Of a DNA stretch of 64,000 nucleotides, positions 9,086 through 18,104 are shown piece by piece. The stretch's first letter is position 1; each line of letters begins with the position of its first letter. A program made the position numbers and the translations under genes. This DNA comes from a virus. Location of the stretch: positions 30,232 through 94,231 of IMG/VR virus record IMGVR_UViG_3300021976_000006; one strand, 5' to 3'. The notes beneath the pieces are model-generated. The model saw nothing but the letters and a program-made list of their open reading frames with translations. It was not told the DNA's origin and made no database searches.

Positions 9086-11530
9086 TTAAACTGCTAATGT
9101 AAATGTTTTCTTAGACCAAACTGCTGTAGCCTCTCTCCGGTATTCTTCAAGTAACGCTCTAAAAGATATGACTGTACCTATTGGATAAGATGCTACTGGA
9201 TAATTAGTATTCAGATATGCTAATGTAACAGTTGGAGGACCAAACTCTATAGGAACAAACTTCATTGGATTGTAATCAGATGTAATGATAGGAATCCAGC
9301 CGGTATTATCTGCATTAGTAGCCTTAAACCAGAATGATGAAGAACCTGTACTAACTTTTCTTTGGTATGTAGATCCCTGTAATGCTGTTATAACTCCGTT
9401 AGGATCTGCGGCTGTACCAGCAAAATTAAACCCAACTTTAGCCCCACTTACAAATACAGGCGGATCATTGGTTATTGCTAAAGCAGTACCAGTTACTAAT
9501 CCTGTTGATGAGTTTAGCCAAATAGTATTTGTCAAAGGATAGATACGTTCTATGAAATATTGAACACCTACAGCCGTTGCGACAAGGACGTAATCACCAA
9601 CATTTAAGTCAACAACACTTGACATACCTGTTATGATTCTGCTTCCAGTAGTAACATTTCCTGTTACAGCTATTGCATGCGCAGTACCCGCCCTAGAACA
9701 GTTATAGATTAAATCATCTCCTGATGATGGCAGTCTAGAAAACAATAACTGACCCACATCATATGTTCCAGATGTTGGGGGTAATGTTGATACTCTTTTT
9801 AGACCGTCAGAATATATCTTATTAGAATACGCACTGCTACTTTTAGCTTCGTTCTCTAATGAAAGTACCTGAAACGATTTTAATCTGGTAAAACCAGATG
9901 GACTTCCTATCAATAACAAAATACTCTTAACCTCTGGTTTAACAGAGAAGTAAACCGGAACTATACTAGGGGTAGGAGTGCCTGTTAAATAACAACCGCC
10001 ATAATTTGTTGAATAGGCAAACGTTTGAACACCTTGATTATATTCTACAGAAGTATCTAACATACTAGTTGTACTTGAAGTTATCTCTTCTCCAAAATCA
10101 TCAAAAAACTTGACTCCGATTTGTCCAGCACTTCCTGATAATCCACTTCTTATGACAGCAAATTTATGTCCTGTATCAGTAGTTAGTCTGACAGCAAAAG
10201 CATTTCTTTTAAGTTCAACATATTGACCATTGCCTTTATTTAGAAGTACAGCATCTACATCACCGACAATAGGACTGATAGGTGCTGCAACTCCTGTAGT
10301 AAAATCAGCAAATAACATCCCACTACAAGTGATTTGATTGTTAGCATACCTAACAGATTTCTCACCTAAATTACCAGAATCGTAAATGGTTCTACCAAAT
10401 TGAGCTTCTGCATATAGATTCTGGGAGCTTATATATCTATTCTGTTTAGTCTCACTATTATCTTGTAAAGCATTAGCCTCTCTTGCTCTTTGCCTGTCAA
10501 AAGTATAAGCTACTTCAATAACGTTATTTCTTGAGTCATTATTTATAATAAATGCAGGACCCGGCGGACTCGTATTAACCATGGATGAATTACCTTCATT
10601 TCTACAGTTTAATATCTTAGAGTCAAAGGCCCTATCCATCACAACGGCCTGAGAGAATCCAGGAGCAGATGTTTGCCAACTTAGTTCAAACGAGGGGCTA
10701 TAGTAGATATTATCATCTCCATACATCCTTACGCCAACCCGAGTCTGTCCAGGTAAATACCCTGTAGTAGTGGTAAATCTTCCTCCGTAGAATTTATTCT
10801 CATTACACCATCCTATATTTTCACCGTCACTTATAGTATCTTGATATACTCCATACTTATTTGAGTTGATAAACTGTAAATATACCTTGTTATAGGCAAA
10901 TCCAGCCTTATCCCCCATACAAACAAGCCCTTTGTAAAACCCATCTATTTTCTCAATATAGACATCACAAGTATCTAGGTTTGTAAGTCTTATGCCTTCA
11001 TATGCTGTATTATCCCATGATGTTAAAGTTCTTGTAGCTCTTATATTGAGTTTCAAAACGTTATTCCTGCTTGCCACATCAGGAGTTCCATACGATAATG
11101 CAGTTCTATCCTGAGTCCCAGCATAGAACAACTGACCCTTCATTTCAACATTAATGTTATCTTTAATATTAAGCGTATCTGTTATTCTAAAGATATAACC
11201 AGTAGGGAATAGTAAAGTTGACACCCTTGAATTGGGATTACTACCTAATAAATAAGCGACATCAGAAGCTCTTTGTAATGCAGCAGTATCATCTGCAATG
11301 TTATCTCCAACTGCACCAAATAATCGTACATCAATAGTATCAGAATAATTTAATTTAAAATATTCTATTCCTAATTTTCTATATATAGGAGTAGTTAATC
11401 CAATAAATGCATCATCTATAGGAGTAACATTATCAGGTTGTAATGTAACTTTAGTATAAGTAGAAACTTCTTTTGTCTTACTATTAATTATATTTGTTAG
11501 AGTATCACCTACTCTTATATATTCTGCCAT
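9086..11530 (-). CDS. Tail fibre/depolymerase-like protein with pectate-lyase-type beta helix (814 aa)
   Basis: Residues about 65-130 contain the pectate_lyase_3 entry signature IDVRLFGAVGDNIADDTAAL followed by the first coils of a right-handed beta helix, as in phage tailspikes. The C-terminal half is beta-rich, with sandwich-like modules up to an ending in KKTFTLAV. It shares an MAE- start and this N-terminal layout with the adjacent 742-aa fibre, suggesting a common virion-attachment module and divergent receptor-binding ends. The region from 9.1 to 11.3 kb is visibly more GC-rich than the genes around it. Whether it is an active depolymerase is unknown. Confidence 0.7.
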   Translation of the reverse strand: MAEYIRVGDTLTNIINSKTKEVSTYTKVTLQPDNVTPIDDAFIGLTTPIYRKLGIEYFKLNYSDTIDVRLFGAVGDNIADDTAALQRASDVAYLLGSNPNSRVSTLLFPTGYIFRITDTLNIKDNINVEMKGQLFYAGTQDRTALSYGTPDVASRNNVLKLNIRATRTLTSWDNTAYEGIRLTNLDTCDVYIEKIDGFYKGLVCMGDKAGFAYNKVYLQFINSNKYGVYQDTISDGENIGWCNENKFYGGRFTTTTGYLPGQTRVGVRMYGDDNIYYSPSFELSWQTSAPGFSQAVVMDRAFDSKILNCRNEGNSSMVNTSPPGPAFIINNDSRNNVIEVAYTFDRQRAREANALQDNSETKQNRYISSQNLYAEAQFGRTIYDSGNLGEKSVRYANNQITCSGMLFADFTTGVAAPISPIVGDVDAVLLNKGNGQYVELKRNAFAVRLTTDTGHKFAVIRSGLSGSAGQIGVKFFDDFGEEITSSTTSMLDTSVEYNQGVQTFAYSTNYGGCYLTGTPTPSIVPVYFSVKPEVKSILLLIGSPSGFTRLKSFQVLSLENEAKSSSAYSNKIYSDGLKRVSTLPPTSGTYDVGQLLFSRLPSSGDDLIYNCSRAGTAHAIAVTGNVTTGSRIITGMSSVVDLNVGDYVLVATAVGVQYFIERIYPLTNTIWLNSSTGLVTGTALAITNDPPVFVSGAKVGFNFAGTAADPNGVITALQGSTYQRKVSTGSSSFWFKATNADNTGWIPIITSDYNPMKFVPIEFGPPTVTLAYLNTNYPVASYPIGTVISFRALLEEYRREATAVWSKKTFTLAV

Positions 11531-11541
11531 TTCTTATTTAT

Positions 11542-13770
11542 TTAAACTGTTGTTCCTGTTGCGTCTTTCCAAGCAGCACCCCACCACCAAATTGGTTTTT
11601 GAAGTGTGGTATCAGCATACTGTCTCCCTATGTCTGATGCTCCGTATGTTGGTCTTTGTGCGGTTGTCCCACTTACAATCATAGCGACCCTATCGTAACT
11701 TTGCCAAACACCAGAAGCATCTTGTACTTGTAACCACAAACTCCTTTTACTCACATCCCCAGCAGCGGCAGACATAAATAATTTAAATGAACCTCCTGTT
11801 GTCGCTTCTGCATTTGATCTATAATAAACACCACCACCAGAAGCAGCAGGGAAGTTAGTTGCACCTACACCGGCTATAAAAGGCACTGATTTCGCTCCTG
11901 CACTTAAAGTTGTTCCAGGAACATTCGTGTTGCTATCTGTAATAGATATGTAAGCACCCCATATTTTCTCCCAACCTGTATTACCAATGAAAGCTCTTTT
12001 AATATATAAGCCATTACCGGATGTGGCATCATCTGTCCTCAACCACAATGATCCGGGAGTAGCTGTTACAACGCTTTCTGGATCACCTGTACCACTTAAT
12101 ATTTTAGTATTACCATTTAGTGTAAATCCTGTTGTATTTAATGTAGCAGCATTTACATCACCTATAGATATTATATTACCAGTTTTATGATCAAATGTTA
12201 TTGTAGCAACAGCAGTATTATCTGCTTTATATAATGTTGTTTTATATAATCCACTTGTATTAGTATTTCTACCAATAGATACTCCTCCTTCAGCAGTAGA
12301 TATTGTAGGAGAATTTATAGATAGTATTGAAGTACTATTACCAGTTGCTGGATCATGTGTTACATCGATAGGAATAACAGATATGTTATTCTCTTTAATC
12401 CCTCTATTTTGAGCAGCAGCACCTGAGTTTGTATAAGTTCTATTATTTAAATATGGGTTTGTCCTTGCTACTATAATATCATTTTTAGCAGAATAACTAC
12501 CTAAAGTATTTATAGGTCTATTCATTGACACTATTTTAGCTAGAGGATTAACTGTATTTGGAGTAAAGAAATTACCATCAAAATTAATATGTATCATTGC
12601 TGGAGTAAAAGCATTATATACAACATATGTATTATTTACTCCTGTAGGATCATAACTAGAGGTAATTTGATTTTCTACAAATGTATTACCAGATATATTT
12701 ATAACTAAACCAGCATCTACTGAAGGTATAGCTTCTATAATATGTACTTGTTCTGTAGTATATATAAAATTCTCTTTAAGATTGAGAATACAATTTTGAG
12801 GAATATCCCCAGAATTACCTAGATTTCTAAATCTAATAAAGGCTTTAGTACCTGCTAAATCTTTACAATTAAATTCTAAATATCCTCCTGTTATATTTAA
12901 GACTTTACATCTACCAATATACATCATATAAGATCCATTTAATTCAAAGTAGCAATTTCTAAAATTGATAACTTCTCCTAATGATCCTGCATTGAATCCT
13001 ATTCCTATATTTAGAGAGAATTGACAAGCATTAAATAATGCTCCATTTGCTAAAGTTTCCCCTACACATAAAAATCCATTACTTGCTGCTCTTGAGAACA
13101 TACATGATTCAAATACAGCATAATAAAAAGCGCCTGTTATTACTATATTATTTCTAAATGAAGTAACAGATACATTTTCCATTCTACCACATACAAATTG
13201 ATCGATAGTAATACCATCTATATCAGTTCTTAAAGTGGCATTATTAAGATAAATATTATGAAATGTAGAATCAGCTTGTCCTGCTGGACATTGTATAGCT
13301 GTTGTATATACTATATCTTCCCCAACCCAATTAATTTTAACTAAACCATCAGCTTTACCAAAAGTAGATCCTCTACGAGATAATCTTCCTTGACCTTGAA
13401 ATTTAATTTGTTTATTACTTGTTATATTTAAAGTTTTAGATATATTATAAGTTCCTTGTGGAAATACTAAGGTTTTATTATTAATAGTATCAATGGCTTT
13501 TTGAATAGCATCTGTATCATCAGTAATACCATCTCCTTTAACACCAAACCATTTTACATTAATATCTAAATCAAATATTCTTTTAAATACTTCAGTGCCA
13601 TGTTCTACAGTTATCATCTGTCTGTAGATATATCCATCTAAAGTAATTCCTACTGGATTGGGAACTTTTATAAGTTCTATTAACTCACCAGTAATAGAAT
13701 CCAGTACATTAGATAATACTATATCTCCATTATTTTTAACTGTTCTAATAAATTGCTTTATTTCTGCCAT
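11542..13770 (-). CDS. Tail fibre/tailspike-like protein with beta-helix domain (742 aa)
   Basis: About 75 residues of attachment module precede INVKWFGVKGDGITDDTDAI, the N-terminal signature of pectate-lyase-like beta helices in phage tailspikes, followed by parallel-helix repeats to about residue 430. The C-terminal 200 residues contain fibre-type segments (for example WLRTDDATSGNGLY) and end in a Trp-rich tip, PIWWWGAAWKDATGTTV. This C-terminal part is more GC-rich than the N-terminal part, consistent with tip exchange. It probably binds or degrades a surface glycan. Confidence 0.7.
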   Translation of the reverse strand: MAEIKQFIRTVKNNGDIVLSNVLDSITGELIELIKVPNPVGITLDGYIYRQMITVEHGTEVFKRIFDLDINVKWFGVKGDGITDDTDAIQKAIDTINNKTLVFPQGTYNISKTLNITSNKQIKFQGQGRLSRRGSTFGKADGLVKINWVGEDIVYTTAIQCPAGQADSTFHNIYLNNATLRTDIDGITIDQFVCGRMENVSVTSFRNNIVITGAFYYAVFESCMFSRAASNGFLCVGETLANGALFNACQFSLNIGIGFNAGSLGEVINFRNCYFELNGSYMMYIGRCKVLNITGGYLEFNCKDLAGTKAFIRFRNLGNSGDIPQNCILNLKENFIYTTEQVHIIEAIPSVDAGLVINISGNTFVENQITSSYDPTGVNNTYVVYNAFTPAMIHINFDGNFFTPNTVNPLAKIVSMNRPINTLGSYSAKNDIIVARTNPYLNNRTYTNSGAAAQNRGIKENNISVIPIDVTHDPATGNSTSILSINSPTISTAEGGVSIGRNTNTSGLYKTTLYKADNTAVATITFDHKTGNIISIGDVNAATLNTTGFTLNGNTKILSGTGDPESVVTATPGSLWLRTDDATSGNGLYIKRAFIGNTGWEKIWGAYISITDSNTNVPGTTLSAGAKSVPFIAGVGATNFPAASGGGVYYRSNAEATTGGSFKLFMSAAAGDVSKRSLWLQVQDASGVWQSYDRVAMIVSGTTAQRPTYGASDIGRQYADTTLQKPIWWWGAAWKDATGTTV

Positions 13771-13772
13771 TC

Positions 13773-13946
13773 TTATATTGTAAATATATCATCAGATTCT
13801 TCAGGTACAAAAGAATCACCTTGTTCTCCTTGAGGACCTGGAACTGAATTAGTTATTGAAGTAGATAAGTTATTAACTATATTAGGAGCTATTAAGCTTC
13901 CACAAGTACAGTTACAACTTCCACATTTATTACATTTGTTAAACAT
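13773..13946 (-). CDS. Tiny Cys-rich collagen-like protein (57 aa)
   Basis: The ORF begins MFNKCNKCGSCNCTCG (a dense cluster of five Cys), then a short collagen-like GPQGEQGD and an acidic end, ESDDIFTI. It is paralogous in layout to the next small gene (13970-14131) and lies just upstream of the 742-aa fibre. The Cys cluster could bind metal or form disulphides, and the Gly-X-Y segment suggests trimerisation or an adaptor role at the fibre base. These roles are inference; the coding call rests on intact start, stop and spacing. Confidence 0.5.
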   Translation of the reverse strand: MFNKCNKCGSCNCTCGSLIAPNIVNNLSTSITNSVPGPQGEQGDSFVPEESDDIFTI

Positions 13947-13969
13947 TATTATTTTATTTAAAATTATAA

Positions 13970-14131
13970 CTATGCGTCGAACAAATCGTCGCTGAAAATA
14001 GGTGTAGGAACTTCTCCTGCTGGACCTGCTGGTCCTTCTTCACCCGGCATTGAAACTATATATTGCCTAGTTAAATTAATCTCCGCATTATAGTCACAAC
14101 TACAATTATCTATATTACATTTTACACACAT
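13970..14131 (-). CDS. Tiny Cys-rich collagen-like protein (53 aa)
   Basis: It starts MCVKCNIDNCSCD, then has a linker, a collagen-like GEEGPAGPAGE and the acidic C-terminus FSDDLFDA, matching its neighbour motif by motif. Its start codon overlaps the stop of the 86-aa gene (TAATG), so it is translationally coupled. Probably a small virion adaptor; no characterised family is recognised. Confidence 0.5.
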   Translation of the reverse strand: MCVKCNIDNCSCDYNAEINLTRQYIVSMPGEEGPAGPAGEVPTPIFSDDLFDA

Positions 14132-14391
14132 TATGATAGTTTATTAACTTGTTTAAAAATTGCTTGTATAGCATTACTATTTAAATAATTAGTATATTGT
14201 AAGCTATTAAATTTATCTTGTTCCCAAGAACTTAAAGTCTTAGCATATAATAATAGTTCTTTGACTTTTAACTTACAACTATCCATACCAGATATTCTAG
14301 CTGTATAGTATTGTAAGATTTTATCATAAACTATTTTATCAGACTTAATCTTTAAATTATTGAATTCATCTAGAGTTAGAGTATTAGCCAT
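14131..14391 (-). CDS. Small helical structural-region protein (86 aa)
   Basis: A mostly helical hydrophilic protein with one internal Cys (CKLKVKELLLYAK). It is coupled to its neighbours: it begins immediately after the stop of the 266-aa gene and its stop overlaps the start of the Cys-rich gene. No known domain; presumably a fibre or neck accessory. Confidence 0.45.
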   Translation of the reverse strand: MANTLTLDEFNNLKIKSDKIVYDKILQYYTARISGMDSCKLKVKELLLYAKTLSSWEQDKFNSLQYTNYLNSNAIQAIFKQVNKLS

Positions 14392-15192
14392 TTAGCATCC
14401 ACAATTATAGTTACATGCTCTCTGAGCACTTACGATTAGTTCATTAGCCTTTACAAAGTCTCCATTATCAAATGCATACTGAGAAGCCCATTTAAGTAAC
14501 TCTATTTCGAATAAAGTATTTACTACATCATTATTATCACAATCACAACTAGTAGCTAATTTACCTACTTTATTATATAAACAAGTTGTAGTAGATACAT
14601 CAGTTATAAATTTAACATTAGCTTTATAAGATGGATAAAATAAATTAGTAGTATCTTGTAATTCTTCTACTAAGTATAAAATAGTACCACCATTAGTATC
14701 TTTAGTTTTATCTATATCATAAGTCTTCTCATTAACTAATACACTATCGTATTGTAGATAAGTAGCTAATCCAGTACCTGTAATAAAAGGATTACCAGTA
14801 GCAGCTATTACTCCTGTTTTAGCAGTAGTAAGTACACTATACATATTAAGATCAAATACTCCATCTTCAAATGGAATAAATATAGTTGTTTGTCCTAGAC
14901 TAATAGAAGTAATTTCTATTTCAGTACCAGAAGTAATTTGATTAATTGTAGGAGTAATAAAGTATTCTGGATGTAGTATATCTGCTACTCTAACATAAGT
15001 TTGTTTAAATATATCAGTAGTACTATATTGACTTATTGAAAATATAATTTTATTTATATCTCCTACAGCAGTATTAGGAAAACCATATCCAGTGGGATTT
15101 GATACTGAATAAATTCCTGTAGTATCTTTAACTCTGATAATACCACCAGTTTTATCTATATCTACAAAAGAGACTTTTGTTTGTAATGCCAT
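14392..15192 (-). CDS. Beta-rich virion protein with Cys-rich C-terminus (266 aa)
   Basis: The first 170 residues look like beta-sandwich domains (VSFVDIDKTGGIIRVKDTTG). The C-terminal 70 residues are helical and Cys-rich, with SCDCD and a final ACNYNCGC. It leads an operon (266 aa, 86 aa, two Cys-rich miniproteins, fibres) driven by a promoter 19 nt upstream of its ATG. Related arrangements upstream of fibres suggest an attachment-platform protein; this is inference from context. Confidence 0.45.
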   Translation of the reverse strand: MALQTKVSFVDIDKTGGIIRVKDTTGIYSVSNPTGYGFPNTAVGDINKIIFSISQYSTTDIFKQTYVRVADILHPEYFITPTINQITSGTEIEITSISLGQTTIFIPFEDGVFDLNMYSVLTTAKTGVIAATGNPFITGTGLATYLQYDSVLVNEKTYDIDKTKDTNGGTILYLVEELQDTTNLFYPSYKANVKFITDVSTTTCLYNKVGKLATSCDCDNNDVVNTLFEIELLKWASQYAFDNGDFVKANELIVSAQRACNYNCGC

Positions 15193-15210
15193 TATTTTTA
15201 TTGTTATTTA

Positions 15211-15242
15211 CAAAGTTACTAATAATTAATTATATTTCCAAA
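15211..15242 (-). promoter_or_regulatory. Bacteroidota-type promoter for the fibre operon
   Basis: Minus strand: TTTG (15239-15242), 20 nt, TAACTTTG (15211-15218), with the ATG 19 nt downstream. The -7 octamer is identical to that of the promoter at 1403-1410. Confidence 0.65.
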
Positions 15243-15248
15243 TATATT

Positions 15249-16253
15249 TTACGTTATGTTGAGTGTAGCTCCAGCATTTGTCGTAACTATTGACTTAACA
15301 CTGTCTACTGGTAATATATAAGAAGAATATGTGTAAGGAGGACGATATAAAGAATTAGTATTACCTGCCATAAAAATATCACCACAACTAACTAATTTAG
15401 TTGAACTCCATCCTGAGTTTTCTCCTGGAATAGGAGCTTCAGGAGTAGGATCAAAGTTATCTCTATATGGATTAAATACATTTTCCATAGAATTATTTTC
15501 TAATCGCATTCTACACCCACAATGACAAGCTATTGCATAACCGCCACTAGGTGCTTGAATATCCTGCATAAAGTTATTAAATAAATGAACTTCTCCCCAT
15601 AAAGTAGATGGGCCACGTTCCCATGTATCGTGATACCAATTACCATACAAAGTAGTTTTCAGATTAGCACTGTCATCAATAACTGCACTAAATCCTATAA
15701 GATTTGGGATTGGGTTGTGGTGCATCCTATTCCATGAACAGGTTACATAGCTTGCTCTATTCCCAATATCTAATAGTCCATCATAGAAATCATACCCACT
15801 ATCCAAATCTGAATATAAGTTGCAATGATCTACCCATACATGATGAGCATCTTCTTTAATTATGATATTGGATAACCCCTGTATCTTACCAATGGTCATA
15901 TTACGAATGATTACATTACTGTAGCCATACACCATCAAAGCAGCACCTTCCAGCACTGAACCAGTTACACCTAATATAGTCTTGTTAGATTTAATATTGA
16001 TGTATTCTGCACCATTACCATAAGCAATACCTCCTACCGGATCATATTTTATAATAATATGAAATGTTTCTGCAGCTTCACAAGCAGCTTTAAAATCTGC
16101 AAAATTAGTTGCTGTATACTCCTGAGTATCTGGATGATCTGCTCCACCAGTAGTAGTTCCATTTTCCATAGCATAGCCAAATATGTTAAACATAGGAGAA
16201 GGAGCTGTTGAGCTCCCACTACTTGCTATACTACCATATAATCCCCTTATCAT
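15249..16253 (-). CDS. Phage pectate lyase, PL1-type right-handed beta helix
   Basis: A 334-residue protein with strong PL1 features in order: NVIIRNMTIG, HHVWVDHCNL, then DGLLDIGNRASYVTCSWNRM, and a catalytic-loop equivalent WERGPSTLW followed by GEVHLFNNF. The first Arg of the loop, equivalent to the catalytic Arg of PelC-like enzymes, is present. The second conserved Arg is replaced by Leu, so activity or specificity may differ. Such lyases cleave acidic uronan chains by beta-elimination. No signal peptide is present, and it sits between fibre genes, so it is probably a virion-borne depolymerase. It is more GC-rich than its neighbours. Confidence 0.75.
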   Translation of the reverse strand: MIRGLYGSIASSGSSTAPSPMFNIFGYAMENGTTTGGADHPDTQEYTATNFADFKAACEAAETFHIIIKYDPVGGIAYGNGAEYINIKSNKTILGVTGSVLEGAALMVYGYSNVIIRNMTIGKIQGLSNIIIKEDAHHVWVDHCNLYSDLDSGYDFYDGLLDIGNRASYVTCSWNRMHHNPIPNLIGFSAVIDDSANLKTTLYGNWYHDTWERGPSTLWGEVHLFNNFMQDIQAPSGGYAIACHCGCRMRLENNSMENVFNPYRDNFDPTPEAPIPGENSGWSSTKLVSCGDIFMAGNTNSLYRPPYTYSSYILPVDSVKSIVTTNAGATLNIT

Positions 16254-16257
16254 TATC

Positions 16258-17058
16258 TTAGACTGCTAAATCACCCGATACTAACCAAACATCAGTTCCT
16301 GTTTTAATTAAAGTAGCAGTTGAAAATTGTACATTAGTTTTTAATTTACCTCCAGCTGAATTTAGTGTTACTCCTCCAATTGGAGTTATTGTTACTTGAC
16401 CAGCACCTAATTGGCTAACCATTATATTAGCTCCTATTGGAAAAGCTACTGTTGCATTAAGTGGTATTGTTAAAGTATTAGCACCAGCAACATTCATATT
16501 TATTAATTTCGTATTATCAGCTAATACTAATGTATAATTAGCTACCGGAGTATTAATAACTATGTTAATATCACTCTTACCATTTAACTGAGTTTGTATA
16601 GAACTAGTAACACCATCAACATAACTTAATTCTGTATTAGTTATTGTACCAATAGAAGTTGTTGCAGGTAATACTACAGTTCCTGTAAAGGTTGGTGAAG
16701 CAGAGTTTGCTTTTAAGCCTATTGCGGTGGCTTGTGCTGTACTAACTGGTTTAGCTGCATCAGATGTATTATTAACAGATCCTAGTCCAACCATAGCAGC
16801 AGTAATACCAGTAACTGTACCAGTAAATGCTGGATTAGCTAATGGAGCTTTTAAATCCAATGCTGCTTGTATCTCTGGAGTAATACCTCCACTACCACCA
16901 CCAATTGCTGGTAGACTATTAAAGGGAGTTTTACCATCAGCTATTTTAATTTTGGAAGTATCATTATAAAAGGTTATAACTGTATCTTTAGGAAATATTG
17001 TATTACCCGATACTGCTGATGCTTCTACTACTTCAATTACATTATATTTTTTTGCCAT
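16258..17058 (-). CDS. Head or tail fibre with phage fibre repeats (266 aa)
   Basis: The N-terminal domain (1-55) is a small attachment module. It is followed by a Gly-rich linker and fibre repeats such as LKAPLANPAFTGTVTGI and LKANSASPTFTGTVVLP, with the classic GLGSVNNTSDAAKPVSTA. The C-terminal 90 residues form a beta domain. It follows the capsid/neck genes and precedes the pectate lyase, so it may be the stalk to which the lyase or other fibres attach. Assignment as a fibre is firm; head versus tail is not. Confidence 0.7.
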   Translation of the reverse strand: MAKKYNVIEVVEASAVSGNTIFPKDTVITFYNDTSKIKIADGKTPFNSLPAIGGGSGGITPEIQAALDLKAPLANPAFTGTVTGITAAMVGLGSVNNTSDAAKPVSTAQATAIGLKANSASPTFTGTVVLPATTSIGTITNTELSYVDGVTSSIQTQLNGKSDINIVINTPVANYTLVLADNTKLINMNVAGANTLTIPLNATVAFPIGANIMVSQLGAGQVTITPIGGVTLNSAGGKLKTNVQFSTATLIKTGTDVWLVSGDLAV

Positions 17059-17069
17059 TTATTTAAACT

Positions 17070-17111
17070 AAAAAAGGAGTAATCAATAATCTATTGACTA
17101 TTAATCACTCC
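17070..17111 (-). terminator. Rho-independent terminator before the fibre gene
   Basis: On the minus strand a 12-bp stem (17100-17111 pairing with 17076-17087, two G-U pairs) is followed by six U residues (17070-17075). It separates the 316-aa virion gene from the fibre gene. Confidence 0.75.
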
Positions 17112-17136
17112 CTTTAATTAAAGATTAATTATTTAA

Positions 17137-18087
17137 TTATCCTTCTACTGTAAGTGCTTCAGCTGGCTCAGATGCAATATATGGAGTAAGGATAGCTTCA
17201 AAAGCTGTGCCTGCACCTGCAGTAATTGCAATATAAGTTGTCCTTGGAGCTGCTTTTTCTCCCTCTACTACTGAATTAGTATCATGAATATGATCTTCTT
17301 CAATTACATAAGTATCGTAATTTGTACCAGCTACAGACAAATATTGACCTGATGGTGCTGGGAATGAAGTCCAGTTAGTTTTACCAACATAACCTTGACC
17401 ACGTTGTTCTAATGTACGTACTTGTGAGAAATTACCATTTCCAAATCCTGGAGCAGTAGTATAAACTATTGTACCTGAAGCTGCTGGAAAAGCAATTGGA
17501 TAAACTGTATTATCAAGAGATGTTGAAAATACATCAAAGAAGTATTGAGCAGGATACTCACCAATATAATTGGCTGTACCAGCTACTGATTTTGCTGTCA
17601 AAATCAAAGTAGTTGTACCAGTTGCAGTTACAGTTGAAGCAGGATCAGCATTAATCTGTGTCCTAAATTTATCTCCTAAAGTAGTTGCTGTTTCACCGGT
17701 TACTGCTATTACAGAATAAGTACGTTTGTTTTGACGAGCCTGAAGAATTTCTTTATCAGATTTATCAATTACAGAAACTGTGTACTCAATTCCTACAACA
17801 GGAGCGGCTAAAGTTACTGTTACTACTTGTTCAACTCTCGCTGCATAAACTTGCTTTTCATAGCTTCTAACATCCTTCAATGAGATTAAATCAGAAAAGA
17901 CTCTTGTTCCATCAGGGGCACCTACTACAATACGAAATTTATCACCAGCGGCAATAGTATCTGCAGGAGCATAAGGAGTTCCGTCTTTCTTAACTATAAT
18001 CCATTGACCTGCTGTTAAAGCTGCAACTGTTGCAGCGGCTGCACCACCAGTGGTTACTAAGACTTTATAAACTCTGTTTGTTACCAT
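17137..18087 (-). CDS. Virion structural protein, Ala/Thr/Val-rich (316 aa)
   Basis: An abundant-protein-like composition (Ala, Thr, Val, Gly) with beta-rich segments and an acidic C-terminus EPAEALTVEG. It lies one gene after the 224-aa neck-like gene and ends at a strong terminator. It may be a tail-sheath-like, auxiliary capsid or head-fibre protein; I cannot assign it to a named family. Higher GC3 than most genes here is consistent with strong expression. Confidence 0.55.
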   Translation of the reverse strand: MVTNRVYKVLVTTGGAAAATVAALTAGQWIIVKKDGTPYAPADTIAAGDKFRIVVGAPDGTRVFSDLISLKDVRSYEKQVYAARVEQVVTVTLAAPVVGIEYTVSVIDKSDKEILQARQNKRTYSVIAVTGETATTLGDKFRTQINADPASTVTATGTTTLILTAKSVAGTANYIGEYPAQYFFDVFSTSLDNTVYPIAFPAASGTIVYTTAPGFGNGNFSQVRTLEQRGQGYVGKTNWTSFPAPSGQYLSVAGTNYDTYVIEEDHIHDTNSVVEGEKAAPRTTYIAITAGAGTAFEAILTPYIASEPAEALTVEG

Positions 18088-18104
18088 TATTTTATTTTAT
18101 TTAT

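Noticed and set aside
9285-9542. 85-aa plus-strand ORF opposite the fibre
   Set aside because: Antisense to a fibre gene with no ribosome site or motif; typical of G/C-richer antisense frames.
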